From: a virus
Length of the DNA: 64,000 nt
Reading direction: 5' to 3' (one strand)
Virus record (IMG/VR): IMGVR_UViG_3300047510_001118
Location: 62,001 to 126,000 of that record
Made by a program: the position numbers and the translations under genes. How positions within the stretch are numbered: the first letter of the stretch is position 1; every line of letters begins with the position of its first letter. This document shows, piece by piece, positions 7,785-17,125 of this stretch. Below the pieces are notes generated by a model. That model had not been told where the DNA came from, searched no databases, and saw nothing but the letters and a program-made list of their open reading frames with translations.

Positions 7785-8331
7785 CGTCCGGAAACTCGTA
7801 AGTTTCTGTTTGATACCTTGACAGCGCCTGTTTCTTAACTTCAATATAATCACTGATGTCTATATAGGTAGTAGGTTGAAACGCAGGTGTTAGTTGATTA
7901 AATGTCCAATCTGTGCTAGACGGTACTTCAAAGAAATAAAGTCGATTAACAGTGCTATCCGGTTTAGGACGACTGGCTATCATAACAGCGTCTGCTAATA
8001 CTCTGTGGTCGTGATTGATATCTGATATGTTATGTGTGTAAACTACTTCAGGTTTATGTTGAGCAAATAACTGTGTGAGTAAATGAGCAGTATCATTGAG
8101 CTCTAGACTTAGATCTTTGTTATTCCAAATTTTCCATTCTATTCCTAGATGCTCGCAGTTGGCTTTGAGAGCAAACACTCTGTCAGCGGCCACTTGTTCA
8201 AAGCCCGGACGTTCTCCGTTACACAAACAGAACAGTGTGACCTTATGTCCTTCTGCTACCATTCTAGCCATAGTACCATACGGACCATATGCTTCATCGT
8301 CAGGGTGTGCTAGGACGAACAATATGTTCAC
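7672..8331 (-). CDS. PIG-L/LmbE family deacetylase
   Basis: AHPDDE at residues 8-13 is the zinc-binding signature of the PIG-L family, supported by HNISDINHDHR near 120. Members hydrolyse N-acetyl groups from GlcNAc-containing molecules. At 219 aa it is of normal length. It is the last gene of the long coupled minus-strand unit (four-base overlap with the epimerase), so it probably acts on the sugar products of that unit. Its 3' part lies antisense to the NodB gene. Confidence 0.9.
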   Translation of the reverse strand: MNILFVLAHPDDEAYGPYGTMARMVAEGHKVTLFCLCNGERPGFEQVAADRVFALKANCEHLGIEWKIWNNKDLSLELNDTAHLLTQLFAQHKPEVVYTHNISDINHDHRVLADAVMIASRPKPDSTVNRLYFFEVPSSTDWTFNQLTPAFQPTTYIDISDYIEVKKQALSRYQTETYEFPDARSIEAMTTLAKYRGYQVGLHYAEAFRLVFDRIQRSS

Positions 8332-9200
8332 AGCATGTCCCTGATGATGTCGTCTACACTGTGTCTTGCTACAAATCCTGTCATGTACTTTACTTTGGTT
8401 AGGTCAGGTACTCTGCTGATAATGTCACTGTGCGGTGTAGGTATGTACTGTATCTTAGAACTGGATCCAGACAATTCAATTACACGTTCTGCTAGACGTT
8501 TGATAGTAATAACACTGTCACTGCCTATGTTAAAAATTTCACCATTAATATTTTCTATCTTGAGCATAGTATCTATAGCATCTTCGATATGGCAGAAACT
8601 TCTAACCTGGTTGCCGTCACCGTAGACTGTGAGGTCTTTACCAGACTTAGCCGCATCAACAAATCGTGGCAGTACCATGCCGTGGTCTCCTATCTGTCCT
8701 GGGCCCGTGACATTAAAGAATCTAATTATAGTGTAAGGGAATGTACCTGCGGAGATCATAAACTCTGTTGCTAGTTTAGCAGCCGCATATCCCCAACGCA
8801 GGTCAGTGGGCGGACCTATGTGTAGAGTACTGTCTTCGCTAAATGGACCATCACCATAGACTTCCGATGTGGAACTAAAGATTACTTTCTTTTGATACCT
8901 TTCAAACAAAGGTATCAAACGAGACATTAGTTCTATGTTATTATGTAATGTTGTTGTTGGATTGTTGACGATGTTAGCAACGCCTACAGAGCCTGCTAGG
9001 TAATATACTACATCAGCATCTAACAGCAGTTCATCTAATGGAGCATATCTAATATCTGTTTTAATAAATTTAACAGGGAATGTCGGAGCCTTTGAAGTTA
9101 TCAGTGAATCTACTATTGTAACATCGTGTCCGTCTTTAATTAATCGCTGTGCTAAGTGGGCGCCAATAAATCCAGCGCCACCTAATAGTAGATACTTCAT
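8328..9200 (-). CDS. NAD-dependent sugar-nucleotide epimerase/dehydratase
   Basis: An extended short-chain dehydrogenase: GGAGFIG (residues 7-13) for NAD, SSTSEVYGD with the catalytic Ser/Thr near 110 and Y138-x3-K142. The closest family by eye is UDP-glucose 4-epimerase/dTDP-glucose 4,6-dehydratase. Length (290 aa) is slightly short. The exact sugar is not readable. It sits in a coupled run with PIG-L, DegT and CapD-like genes, consistent with making an unusual nucleotide sugar. Confidence 0.88.
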   Translation of the reverse strand: MKYLLLGGAGFIGAHLAQRLIKDGHDVTIVDSLITSKAPTFPVKFIKTDIRYAPLDELLLDADVVYYLAGSVGVANIVNNPTTTLHNNIELMSRLIPLFERYQKKVIFSSTSEVYGDGPFSEDSTLHIGPPTDLRWGYAAAKLATEFMISAGTFPYTIIRFFNVTGPGQIGDHGMVLPRFVDAAKSGKDLTVYGDGNQVRSFCHIEDAIDTMLKIENINGEIFNIGSDSVITIKRLAERVIELSGSSSKIQYIPTPHSDIISRVPDLTKVKYMTGFVARHSVDDIIRDML

Positions 9201-9985
9201 AGATTAACGATTTCTACCGACCTCTGGAACTCGCCTTCCATAGCAGTAAGTTTTGTAACGAATTCAGTCTGTTCTGCGGTCAATGGGGCAAAGGGAAAGA
9301 AATAAGCCTTTGTCGCGTCGTACTTCTCTGATTCGCTAGGGACCATTATGACACCAAATTTAGCAGTAGGATTCTCGTCAAATATCATTAAATCAACACA
9401 ACTGATTTGATCGTTCTTGATAAACAGCCGGTCATTTAAGTTACTTAATAATGGATTTACATCTCCGTTAAAAGTATTTTTAATCTTATCTAATGTTGTC
9501 TTATCAAGGCTATCTATAGTAATTTTTACTCCTGGATCGTCAAACTGAAGAAACTGCGGAGTTTCAATTAGAAATTTAGGAAATCCTCCAGGAGGATTTT
9601 GAATTAAAGATTTTATAGCATCGACACTATCAGCACCAGCAATGGCATTTTTTGATGTTAAGACAGACTTTAAAAAATTATCAACTTCAACTTGATCAGA
9701 GTTTTGAACATCGGCGGCTCGATTTTGAGCATCTTCTGTGTAAAATTGTTCTAGGAAATTTTTGTAATAGTACATTTTACCTTCGTGTAAACAGTAAAGG
9801 TCCCACACTCCCCAAACCATTTCGGGGTCAACAAAGGTATCAAATTCTGCTTCAAGAGCAAAGATTGTATTTGTTCTGCGGCAGCCTTTTTGAGACTCTG
9901 TATCGTATTCACAAAGTCTGTAAGGATTGTCTTTTGAATTTTCTACCTGTGTTGCTGGGATAGAAATTTGTTCATGTTCTGTCAT
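9197..9985 (-). CDS. phage protein of unknown function (262 aa)
   Basis: An acidic soluble protein with no recognisable domain. Notable parts are a CRRTNTIFALEAEFDTF strand, a central coiled or helical segment (residues 85-150) and FLQFDDPGVKI. It lies between the epimerase (four-base overlap) and the kinase-like gene, so it belongs to the same modification unit. Function unknown. Confidence 0.8.
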   Translation of the reverse strand: MTEHEQISIPATQVENSKDNPYRLCEYDTESQKGCRRTNTIFALEAEFDTFVDPEMVWGVWDLYCLHEGKMYYYKNFLEQFYTEDAQNRAADVQNSDQVEVDNFLKSVLTSKNAIAGADSVDAIKSLIQNPPGGFPKFLIETPQFLQFDDPGVKITIDSLDKTTLDKIKNTFNGDVNPLLSNLNDRLFIKNDQISCVDLMIFDENPTAKFGVIMVPSESEKYDATKAYFFPFAPLTAEQTEFVTKLTAMEGEFQRSVEIVNL

Positions 9986-9994
9986 GGTTGTTCC

Positions 9995-10639
9995 TCAATA
10001 TTCTATAATATTAGCATCTAATACAGGATAGTCAATACCCAAATGATCAGCAATGGGCTCCATATTTGTGCCTTTTTTAACGTATAGTGTATTTACCCTA
10101 TTATCTTCGTTGTAAAGGTAGATAAAGAAAGGCTTAGAATCCTTGGGTTCAAAGTGCTTAAAATCAATTAATTTAATTTGATCTCCGTTTCTAGCCAAAT
10201 TGTATGTCATACTGTTATAGAACGGAGTAAGTGCCAACTGCTCGTGCTGAGCGTTCAAATACTGAAACTCTTGCGCTGAGATTGATTCCACAGGGTCACC
10301 TTCCCAATACTCATAGACTAGGAAACTGTCGTTGCTTTCTAATAGTTTTGGTAACAGTGTTCCTTGATAGGATTCAAGAAATGTATAGATATCTGGAGGA
10401 CTAGTTTGTTTTGTTAGATAGCAGTAATAGGGATCAACTTCTTTGGTATATGTATCAGCATTAGTATAGACAAAGTTCAAAGCACGTTTGTGAATGTACT
10501 TTTTATTGTTGTGTTCAAAAAAATAAAAATATATCTTACGTGTAAAAGGAGTATGATCTAAGCCGTAGATTCTTTTAAAATCGTCACGGGCTTCTTTGAT
10601 AAAACGAACTTTGCTGTTAGTAAGATATGTATTGGTCAT
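9995..10639 (-). CDS. kinase-like protein (APH/LPS-kinase fold suspected)
   Basis: The middle shows a hinge-like FLVYEYWEGDP, followed by NLARNGDQIKLIDFKHF, which resembles the HxD...N and DFG/DFE ends of aminoglycoside-phosphotransferase or LPS heptose-kinase folds. The usual catalytic HxD is not obvious, so it may be degenerate or divergent. Substrate unknown; the surrounding glycan genes suggest a sugar or fibre-attached group. The start overlaps the upstream amidinotransferase by 23 bases. Confidence 0.6.
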   Translation of the reverse strand: MTNTYLTNSKVRFIKEARDDFKRIYGLDHTPFTRKIYFYFFEHNNKKYIHKRALNFVYTNADTYTKEVDPYYCYLTKQTSPPDIYTFLESYQGTLLPKLLESNDSFLVYEYWEGDPVESISAQEFQYLNAQHEQLALTPFYNSMTYNLARNGDQIKLIDFKHFEPKDSKPFFIYLYNEDNRVNTLYVKKGTNMEPIADHLGIDYPVLDANIIEY

Positions 10640-11690
10640 CGCGTACTAAATCCAAAGTTGAACAGTGGATGCCGCCGGCAAAGATTTCTCCGTGCTCTAA
10701 TTTAACAGGAATAACTGTGAAGCCATTCTTGTCTAGTATATCAGAAACTCCTACGGCACGTTCTGTAACTAACACAGTATTTTCGTCAACGCTTAGTACA
10801 TTAACGTCCATACCACGACTGCTGGCCAGTCTAATATCGATGTCAGTCATACCACGCACATCAATGTTTGCTGTTAGGTCTTTAGGATATAGATAAGTCC
10901 AGTTGCGAAACTTACTAGGCAATAAATCTTTAATGTTTGGATATAAAGGATTAACTAAGAATACTCCTGGACGTAAACAAATCAAACAACCGTCAATATG
11001 ATTGTCTGCTACATGTAACACATGGAAGTCTGTATCCGGATAAAAGCTCTTGATCCACTCATAGCCCAAGTATTGATTGTAACTGTTGATATTGACTATA
11101 CAGTCTTTACCCATGCGTAGGAACTGTGCGCCATCTACGGCCATTACATAGTTACTGGGAATATTTGTATAGTCACGACTATCTCCCCAGTGTCCTAGAT
11201 CGATAGTGTCTTCTGTTAACTCAGTGTGCGGAGCCTTAATCCATTGCCCGCCACGTCCTCGGTCCCAGGCACGACTATACACATCATGTAACAAAGTATT
11301 CTCATAATAACGATTGCGTACAAACGTAGGAGTTTCAATTAACTTGTTACCATATACCAGTGTTAGGTCTCTAACATTACTTGCTGAACTTAGTTCGCTA
11401 CGAAAACTAGGAGTAGTAAACGGAACAATCTTATCTAACACATCGGGTCTGTGTACTGTTACTCCTAGACCTTCTAGAGTCTTTGCCAATCCATCTAACT
11501 GTTCATTACGCTGGTCAATCAACTCCATGCTGACTGTATAGTTTTCAAATGGTGCTTCGTAGATGCGTTCGTCTAAGGCTTCTCTATAAAACTGTTTGAA
11601 TGTAATGTCGCTGATACGCTTGGCTAGTTTTAATTCTCTGCCAACTACAACTTCTTTTAACCGACCAAAACTTGTGTGTGAGTTAATCAC
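10617..11690 (-). CDS. amidinotransferase (glycine/inosamine amidinotransferase family)
   Basis: The protein shows the AGAT/StrB layout: VDGAQFLRMGKD with Asp-186, DNHIDGCL with His-231 and GGIHCSTLDLVRD with the nucleophilic Cys-343. These spacings match the Asp-His-Cys order known in human glycine amidinotransferase. The family moves the amidino group from arginine to an amine. Acceptors include glycine (creatine path) and inosamines (streptomycin). In this unit a guanidino group on a sugar or protein is plausible but inferred. Length 357 aa is normal for StrB-like enzymes. Confidence 0.85.
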   Translation of the reverse strand: MINSHTSFGRLKEVVVGRELKLAKRISDITFKQFYREALDERIYEAPFENYTVSMELIDQRNEQLDGLAKTLEGLGVTVHRPDVLDKIVPFTTPSFRSELSSASNVRDLTLVYGNKLIETPTFVRNRYYENTLLHDVYSRAWDRGRGGQWIKAPHTELTEDTIDLGHWGDSRDYTNIPSNYVMAVDGAQFLRMGKDCIVNINSYNQYLGYEWIKSFYPDTDFHVLHVADNHIDGCLICLRPGVFLVNPLYPNIKDLLPSKFRNWTYLYPKDLTANIDVRGMTDIDIRLASSRGMDVNVLSVDENTVLVTERAVGVSDILDKNGFTVIPVKLEHGEIFAGGIHCSTLDLVRDDQYISY

Positions 11691-12510
11691 TTAACTTCCT
11701 CATTCTATTAAAGTATTCTACTTTCTCTCTAACCTTATCGTACACAGGATCGTGTATAAGATGTTCGTGCCAAAAGTATACTGTTCTAAGTTCATCATCT
11801 GTGAACTCCTTTACTGGAGTATACCACTCGCCTATCTGATACTTTTGTATTGGCTGTACTGGCCACAGTTTGTTGTTATAGATCTTGTCCATAACGTATT
11901 CTTCTAAGTAGTAGTCTCCGCTGACCGCACGAACCTTCTCCCACTCGGGATCATGGTTAGTCATAGTATCTGTTAGCACATCAAAGAAGAACTTGTAGAA
12001 ACCACTGTCACGTCTGCTAATGGTAAAGCCCGTGTCAAACGGATTGCTCCATCCTTCTTTAACTGTGCGCTGTTGTGCTGTACAGTAGTCATCGTACTGT
12101 CCGCAGATTAATGTTTCACTGTTAACCAACTGTTCAGGCAAGGGCTTGATCAAATTCATGTCTAGGTCTATTTTGATTAAGACATCCTCTGTAAGTCTCT
12201 GCTCTAACAACATACCCACTAACGGAACATTTAAGAAACCGCTGATAAATGTTTCTGTGATAGGCTGATACTCTTCTATGTAAGTTACATTTAATTCTTT
12301 AAATTGTTCTTTTGTTTTGTCAGTTACAACGTTGTGCGTGGGACAAAAGGTATAGATAGCACAGTCTTTTAACCATCCCGCATTCTTACGCCAGTTTTCA
12401 AAGCACAGTGTGGCTTCGCTTTCAAACAAACGTCTAGTGCCAACAATGCCTTTCTGTTCGTTAAGGTTGTTAGCATCTCCTTCGATGGCTGTGATCAAGG
12501 CATACTTCAT
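11683..12510 (-). CDS. GT-A-like glycosyltransferase or related protein
   Basis: Met-8 of the open frame (12510) is the likely start because it gives a four-base overlap with the upstream stop. Near residue 115 IKIDLDMN has the DxD spacing of GT-A enzymes, followed by an acidic, aromatic-rich region (GDYYLEEYVMDKIY) and WHEH near the end. This agrees with a nucleotide-sugar transferase of 275 aa, but no specific family is certain. Confidence 0.6.
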   Translation of the reverse strand: MKYALITAIEGDANNLNEQKGIVGTRRLFESEATLCFENWRKNAGWLKDCAIYTFCPTHNVVTDKTKEQFKELNVTYIEEYQPITETFISGFLNVPLVGMLLEQRLTEDVLIKIDLDMNLIKPLPEQLVNSETLICGQYDDYCTAQQRTVKEGWSNPFDTGFTISRRDSGFYKFFFDVLTDTMTNHDPEWEKVRAVSGDYYLEEYVMDKIYNNKLWPVQPIQKYQIGEWYTPVKEFTDDELRTVYFWHEHLIHDPVYDKVREKVEYFNRMRKLSD

Positions 12511-13142
12511 AGAGCATAGTCCTTCAAACACGCAAACTTTGAAATGTCTGGATAGTCTTTGTGTGATCCGTTAGTGTAATGTTCGCTGAGTTGATTAAGC
12601 AACAGTGTGCCACGTGCGGCTTCGTCTGGACTCATGTACATATGATAGCCCATAATGATGCCTGTGTCTTCTGCTGTGGGTATACTACTGTCTCTGCCAT
12701 CATGTCGCATACGTTTTAACTTTTCATACATCTCTTTGTCATCTAATAGTATGGCTCCGCCTTTGCCTATGTTTAATCTTTTCTTTTGCTGAAAACTTAG
12801 ACACTGTACCTGTCCTGGTACATACATATTCTTTTCAAAGCCCACAGCATAGTCATAGACATTAGTATGTCCAATGCGATAGTGCTCACTCCATTGAATG
12901 TTTTCTAACCAAACATTGTAGCCGTAGTTGATTAAAGTCATCGGAACGCTGAGATAAGTCTGCTTGGGTAACGTTACCTTATGTCTTTTATGTCCGTAGT
13001 ATTCCATTGCTAATAAGATAGCATTGGTACAACGATCTACGGCTACAGCATAGGGAGCGCCTGTGTACTCACAGAGTCGTTGCTCAAATAGTTCTACAAA
13101 ATCGTTGTTGTTGTGATAATTTCGTTCAATGTCTTTAGACAT
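12507..13142 (-). CDS. short DegT/DnrJ-type sugar aminotransferase homologue
   Basis: It resembles the PLP sugar aminotransferase family: an N-terminal FEQRLCEYTGAPYAVAVDRCTNAI block and SFQQKKRLNIGKGG with the presumed Schiff-base Lys-121. Members make amino sugars from keto sugars. At 211 aa it is about half the usual 370-400 aa, lacking the C-terminal small domain, so it may be a minimal or partnered form. It overlaps the upstream CapD-like gene by 49 bases. Confidence 0.75.
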   Translation of the reverse strand: MSKDIERNYHNNNDFVELFEQRLCEYTGAPYAVAVDRCTNAILLAMEYYGHKRHKVTLPKQTYLSVPMTLINYGYNVWLENIQWSEHYRIGHTNVYDYAVGFEKNMYVPGQVQCLSFQQKKRLNIGKGGAILLDDKEMYEKLKRMRHDGRDSSIPTAEDTGIIMGYHMYMSPDEAARGTLLLNQLSEHYTNGSHKDYPDISKFACLKDYAL

Positions 13143-14056
13143 ATCTTATCCTTCTTTAGTTCATCAAGCAAAGTAACTATGTTAGTTATCATAGATACTG
13201 GGCGCCACTCAACTTTCTTAATCAAAGCATTGCCAGTATCCAGTAGTTGTTCGTAATCGTAGACTAATTCTTCTTGTAGTTTTTCTCCAGGTCTACGGCC
13301 AATTATAAGTTGCGGATAGTTCTTGGGTACTAAGTCCATTATAGATTGTTCTTCGCCCATGTCTAAGATATAAGTTGCTTTGGCAAACTCTAAGTGAACA
13401 ACATTAATGATCAACGACACAGCATCCTGTACTGAAATAAAATAACGTTTCATTTCAGGATCTGTAATAGTAATAGGCAAGTTGTTTGCTACCTGCCATT
13501 CTAAGGTTTCAACAAAGGAACCCGACGATTTATAAACATTGCCAAATCTTACTATCTTTATTTCTGCGTCAGAAGTTCTAGCATATTGTTGTACAATACG
13601 TTCACACCATAGTTTAGTATATCCCATGTTGTTAGTAGGATTAACTGCTTTGTCGCTGGATATGTGTATCATGGACTTGACTTGGTCAGCATGATCACAT
13701 AAGTTAATAACAGATAGAATATTATTCTTAACAACTGAATAAAAGTTATTTTCGTCTTCTAGTGTGTCTACATGTTTGTAAGCCGCGGCATTAAAAACGT
13801 AATCTATTTGATACTTGTTGAATATTAAATCTACTAGTTTCTTATCGCTAACATCTCCGACTATACAATGTACGTTCTTAGTGCCAATGCCGCGTTGTAG
13901 TTTATAGATAGCGTACTCGCTGATGTCAACTGCTATGATAGTTTTTGCCTGTATCTGATTTACCAGTTCACTGCCAATAGTTCCACCGGCGCCTGTCACT
14001 AGCACAGTGCTGTCCTTAAAACTTACAGGCTGATGTATTGGCAGTTTATTCTTCAT
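13094..14056 (-). CDS. CapD/PseB-like nucleotide-sugar dehydratase
   Basis: Rossmann signature VTGAGGTIGSE at residues 20-30, VFNAAAYKHV, and HISSDKAVNPTNNMGYTK, which is the hallmark of UDP-GlcNAc 4,6-dehydratase/CapD proteins. These make the 4-keto-6-deoxy sugar that a DegT aminotransferase then aminates, and a DegT homologue is the next gene. I use ATG 14056 (four-base overlap with the upstream stop), giving 320 aa, close to soluble PseB. Confidence 0.87.
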   Translation of the reverse strand: MKNKLPIHQPVSFKDSTVLVTGAGGTIGSELVNQIQAKTIIAVDISEYAIYKLQRGIGTKNVHCIVGDVSDKKLVDLIFNKYQIDYVFNAAAYKHVDTLEDENNFYSVVKNNILSVINLCDHADQVKSMIHISSDKAVNPTNNMGYTKLWCERIVQQYARTSDAEIKIVRFGNVYKSSGSFVETLEWQVANNLPITITDPEMKRYFISVQDAVSLIINVVHLEFAKATYILDMGEEQSIMDLVPKNYPQLIIGRRPGEKLQEELVYDYEQLLDTGNALIKKVEWRPVSMITNIVTLLDELKKDKICLKTLNEIITTTTIL

Positions 14057-14709
14057 TTTAATAGAAATTCCATTACTAGACACAATCGATGGTCGTCACT
14101 CTTGTGTTCTCCAACTGCGTGTGGAAGGTCAACTTTATGTATAACTAGATCTCCGGTTTTAACTGACACAGGAAATATTTCTTCCTTAGGTATGGATCGA
14201 GGATCTATACCCATCTCACAATATCTTCTAGTATTTTTTAAAATTAGTAAATCAGCACTGTTATCCGGTGCTTGTAGATAAAAGATTGCTACGACTTTTT
14301 TAGGTGAATTAGGATCGCTGTCATCGTCGTGCGTATGACAATTACCAAAGGATCCGTTATACATTACATTCATCCAGTTGATAGTTAACTGCGGTTTAGA
14401 TGTCAAATCTAAATCAAAGTGCTCTGCTACGGACTGTACTTTTTCTGATATCCATTCTAACAACATTTCTGAATTTTGAAAATCAAAAAAAGACCTTGCT
14501 GGAGTTTCAAAACTACTCCATACTAATGTTTCTCCGCTGACGCTATTTTTGTCTAGGTTACATGACTGATTATCTCTTATATTTGAATCTTTAAGTTCTT
14601 TTAAGGCAGAATCAATCCAGACTGGTTGTATATGTTTTCCGTCGTCGGCCAAGTTAAACTTGTAAATGTCATAGCCAAATGCTGATATTTTCTCTTTAAA
14701 ATTGTTCAT
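14053..14709 (-). CDS. 2OG-Fe(II) oxygenase-like protein
   Basis: The C-terminal half has the double-stranded beta-helix marks: NCHTHDDD (His-125/His-127/Asp) as the first iron ligand region, then DLVIHKVDLPHAVGEH with His-197 and Arg-208 for 2-oxoglutarate. VAIFYLQAP lies between them as in phage and prolyl-hydroxylase-like families. It would hydroxylate a protein or small molecule using 2OG and O2. It is coupled on both sides by four-base overlaps, so it is an integral member of the unit. Confidence 0.8.
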   Translation of the reverse strand: MNNFKEKISAFGYDIYKFNLADDGKHIQPVWIDSALKELKDSNIRDNQSCNLDKNSVSGETLVWSSFETPARSFFDFQNSEMLLEWISEKVQSVAEHFDLDLTSKPQLTINWMNVMYNGSFGNCHTHDDDSDPNSPKKVVAIFYLQAPDNSADLLILKNTRRYCEMGIDPRSIPKEEIFPVSVKTGDLVIHKVDLPHAVGEHKSDDHRLCLVMEFLLK

Positions 14710-16217
14710 TTGAAACTGTATCCTAGTTTATTATTTTTATAGTTTTCTAAAAATATAGGAAAATTTCTATAGTAAGGACCTAAAGACTTAGCACTTCCCC
14801 TTATTTTTTCTTTTAATGAAATAATTTTTCCATTATCATCTGGTAATATATTTGAAAGATAAAAAGGATCTAACCTTGACAAATCGTGCTGTCCTACTTT
14901 CCAAATATCGAAAAACTCTTTTACCCATTTATGAACTTGAATAACATTTAAATGATCATTTTCCCATGCTATGCTTCCAAAACTGCTGTGCTTAATCATA
15001 TCTTTAAATGCGGCTTTTACTTTTTCATCATCTGTTATATTCATCTCTCTGTAGCCATATTTTTTATAATCTAGTGATAACTCTGATGGCCTAAACTCAT
15101 CTGCTATTCGTTGTATCTCTAATGTATTAGCCATAGCCACTTGATCTGTCCAGTTTTTTCTAAACCAGTCACTTGTTTCATTTAAAGATTCAATAGTCTC
15201 ATACGGCAATCCACCGATCATTGCGATTATAGCACGATATAATCCATTGGATTTTTCTGTAAAGTATTTTTTAACTTCTATTAGTCCTTCTTTTACTTTA
15301 TCCGGATGCATGCCTTTGCCAATGACTTTTCCGCTTGCGTGGTTAAATGTTTCAACACCGTAAAAGTGTCCTAGAAACCCCATACGGATTAAATGATCCC
15401 AATCTTGTCTACGACTAATCAATAAGTCTGCTCTTATATAACCTGTAAAATATGGTTTGAATGGCAATGTTTCAACAACGTCAGCAAATTTAATAATTTT
15501 TTCTGTATGATCATTAAACGTTTCATCTGATACAATATAATTTTCAATTCCAAACTCGTCGTAATTTCTTAATAATTGATTTTTTACACTATCAGCATCT
15601 CTAGTATGATCCTCTTTAACTCCTAAGATAGGATAGTTACAGTACAAACATTTAAATTTACATCCCCTAGTAAACTCAATCATACCCCACTCGCCTGGTT
15701 GAATAAAATCTCGTTTTTCGTAAAAGATTGTTGCGTCTTTAAAAGGATAAGCCGGATACATATGAAGCGCATTAATAATTTTTGTATTGCCTTTAGATCT
15801 AACTACGTCAAATTTGGGTTTTTCGCCGTTACTAAACAAATATTTTAGAAGGGCATCTAAAGCATATTCTCCATACCCGGCAATATGATAATCAAAGTGT
15901 TTCATATCGGGTAGCATAGTTTGACCGCCGGACATTAACACAATATTGGGATATTTTTCTTTAATCCAAACACATAAATCTCGTATCTTATTTTCCGCAT
16001 CGGCATTGTTAAACAAAAAACTAAAACCAAAAAATTTCATGTTTTCGTCAACTCTGCTATCTACTAATTCTTTTAGTTCTTCTAATTCCCAGTAATCAAC
16101 AAAGTCTATAACTTCAACATCCCAGTCTTGTTTTCTAAGGTGAGTAGCGATTCTGTGAGCGCCAGAACTTCTATACATTGTATAATTGTTAACGGTAAAA
16201 AATAAACTTTTGTTCAT
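14706..16217 (-). CDS. B12-binding-domain radical SAM enzyme
   Basis: Residues 1-130 look like a cobalamin-binding-type Rossmann domain (SSGAHRIATHLR, GFSFLF, SGGQT, AGYGEYAL), though the His-loading DxHxxG motif is absent. C186-x3-C190-x2-C193 (RGCKFKCLYC) is the radical SAM cluster site, followed by a SAM barrel. Relatives perform methylations, ring contractions or C-C chemistry. At 503 aa it is the largest of eleven radical SAM proteins here and the first in the downstream half of the unit. Confidence 0.88.
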   Translation of the reverse strand: MNKSLFFTVNNYTMYRSSGAHRIATHLRKQDWDVEVIDFVDYWELEELKELVDSRVDENMKFFGFSFLFNNADAENKIRDLCVWIKEKYPNIVLMSGGQTMLPDMKHFDYHIAGYGEYALDALLKYLFSNGEKPKFDVVRSKGNTKIINALHMYPAYPFKDATIFYEKRDFIQPGEWGMIEFTRGCKFKCLYCNYPILGVKEDHTRDADSVKNQLLRNYDEFGIENYIVSDETFNDHTEKIIKFADVVETLPFKPYFTGYIRADLLISRRQDWDHLIRMGFLGHFYGVETFNHASGKVIGKGMHPDKVKEGLIEVKKYFTEKSNGLYRAIIAMIGGLPYETIESLNETSDWFRKNWTDQVAMANTLEIQRIADEFRPSELSLDYKKYGYREMNITDDEKVKAAFKDMIKHSSFGSIAWENDHLNVIQVHKWVKEFFDIWKVGQHDLSRLDPFYLSNILPDDNGKIISLKEKIRGSAKSLGPYYRNFPIFLENYKNNKLGYSFK

Positions 16218-17125
16218 ATAATGTATCTTAAGTCTTTCTTATCACATAGCTCTATTACAGCACGATCACAATACTTACAGACTTCGTACTGCATACTTAG
16301 AATCTTTTCGTAGTCGCCATCCCATTCTTTGCCTTTGCTGGCTTCTAAGAAGAGATAACAGGGATATACTTTGCCGTTTATGTCTACCTGCTGACTCTTG
16401 TTTTCCCAACTCATACAGTAAGCCTTACCTTTGACAGGACTAGCATATTTGGCCCTAGCAAACTTATCCATGTACATGTAATCATCGATCTTTTTAGGAT
16501 TAGGACGCAGTTTAATTAAGTTTGTTTTGTCCACATAGTTGGCTTCATCTTTCTGTAAGAAAGTCTCAGTCCAATACACATGACTAAACTCACTAACCAT
16601 TTCTTTAAATTTAGGACTGTCAAAGTCCTCCGAGTTGTAGTAGAACCTGATACACTGGGCATAGTCATTTTTACTAGGTCCACGGAAAGCGCGAGCATTT
16701 TCTAATATCCTTTTTAAATTTGTTCCTGTACGATAAATTTCGTGTAGTTCTTGTGTGCTACCGCAGATACTAAAATATACTTTGTCGTTGGCATTCATCA
16801 GTGTGGCTAGCTCTGCCCACCATTCTGGCTTGTGCGTATCTCCGTTAGTACAGATTTCAATCTTTAATCCTCGATCCTTCATGTACTTGACTAAAGGAAA
16901 GAAATATTTGTACATGGTAGGTTCTGATATAGTACCAACAAGACGTATCCATTCTAAATCAGGGAAGGTTTCTAACTGTGCTATAACTTCATCCAAGGGT
17001 CTAACTTTATCTTCGGGATAGTGTTCTTTAAATGCTGTGTAGTTACGATAACACAGGCCGCACTTGGCATTACAGTATGTTGTAAGTTCTAACTCTAGGT
17101 CAATGACCTTAGGCATCTTCAGCAT
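16214..17125 (-). CDS. radical SAM protein, paralogue trio A (1 of 3)
   Basis: Cluster cysteines 18, 22, 25 (CNAKCGLC). It shares with the next two genes a long set of landmarks: R-x-L-D near 40, SEPTMYK, TNG(D/N)T then EWW, CGSTQE(L/I)H and R(F/Y)-x-YN. After the barrel it has a Cys-containing C-terminal domain (CYLF, CKYCDR) that may hold auxiliary clusters. Substrate unknown. ATG 17116 is an alternative start. Tandem duplication is the simplest origin. Confidence 0.88.
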   Translation of the reverse strand: MLKMPKVIDLELELTTYCNAKCGLCYRNYTAFKEHYPEDKVRPLDEVIAQLETFPDLEWIRLVGTISEPTMYKYFFPLVKYMKDRGLKIEICTNGDTHKPEWWAELATLMNANDKVYFSICGSTQELHEIYRTGTNLKRILENARAFRGPSKNDYAQCIRFYYNSEDFDSPKFKEMVSEFSHVYWTETFLQKDEANYVDKTNLIKLRPNPKKIDDYMYMDKFARAKYASPVKGKAYCMSWENKSQQVDINGKVYPCYLFLEASKGKEWDGDYEKILSMQYEVCKYCDRAVIELCDKKDLRYII

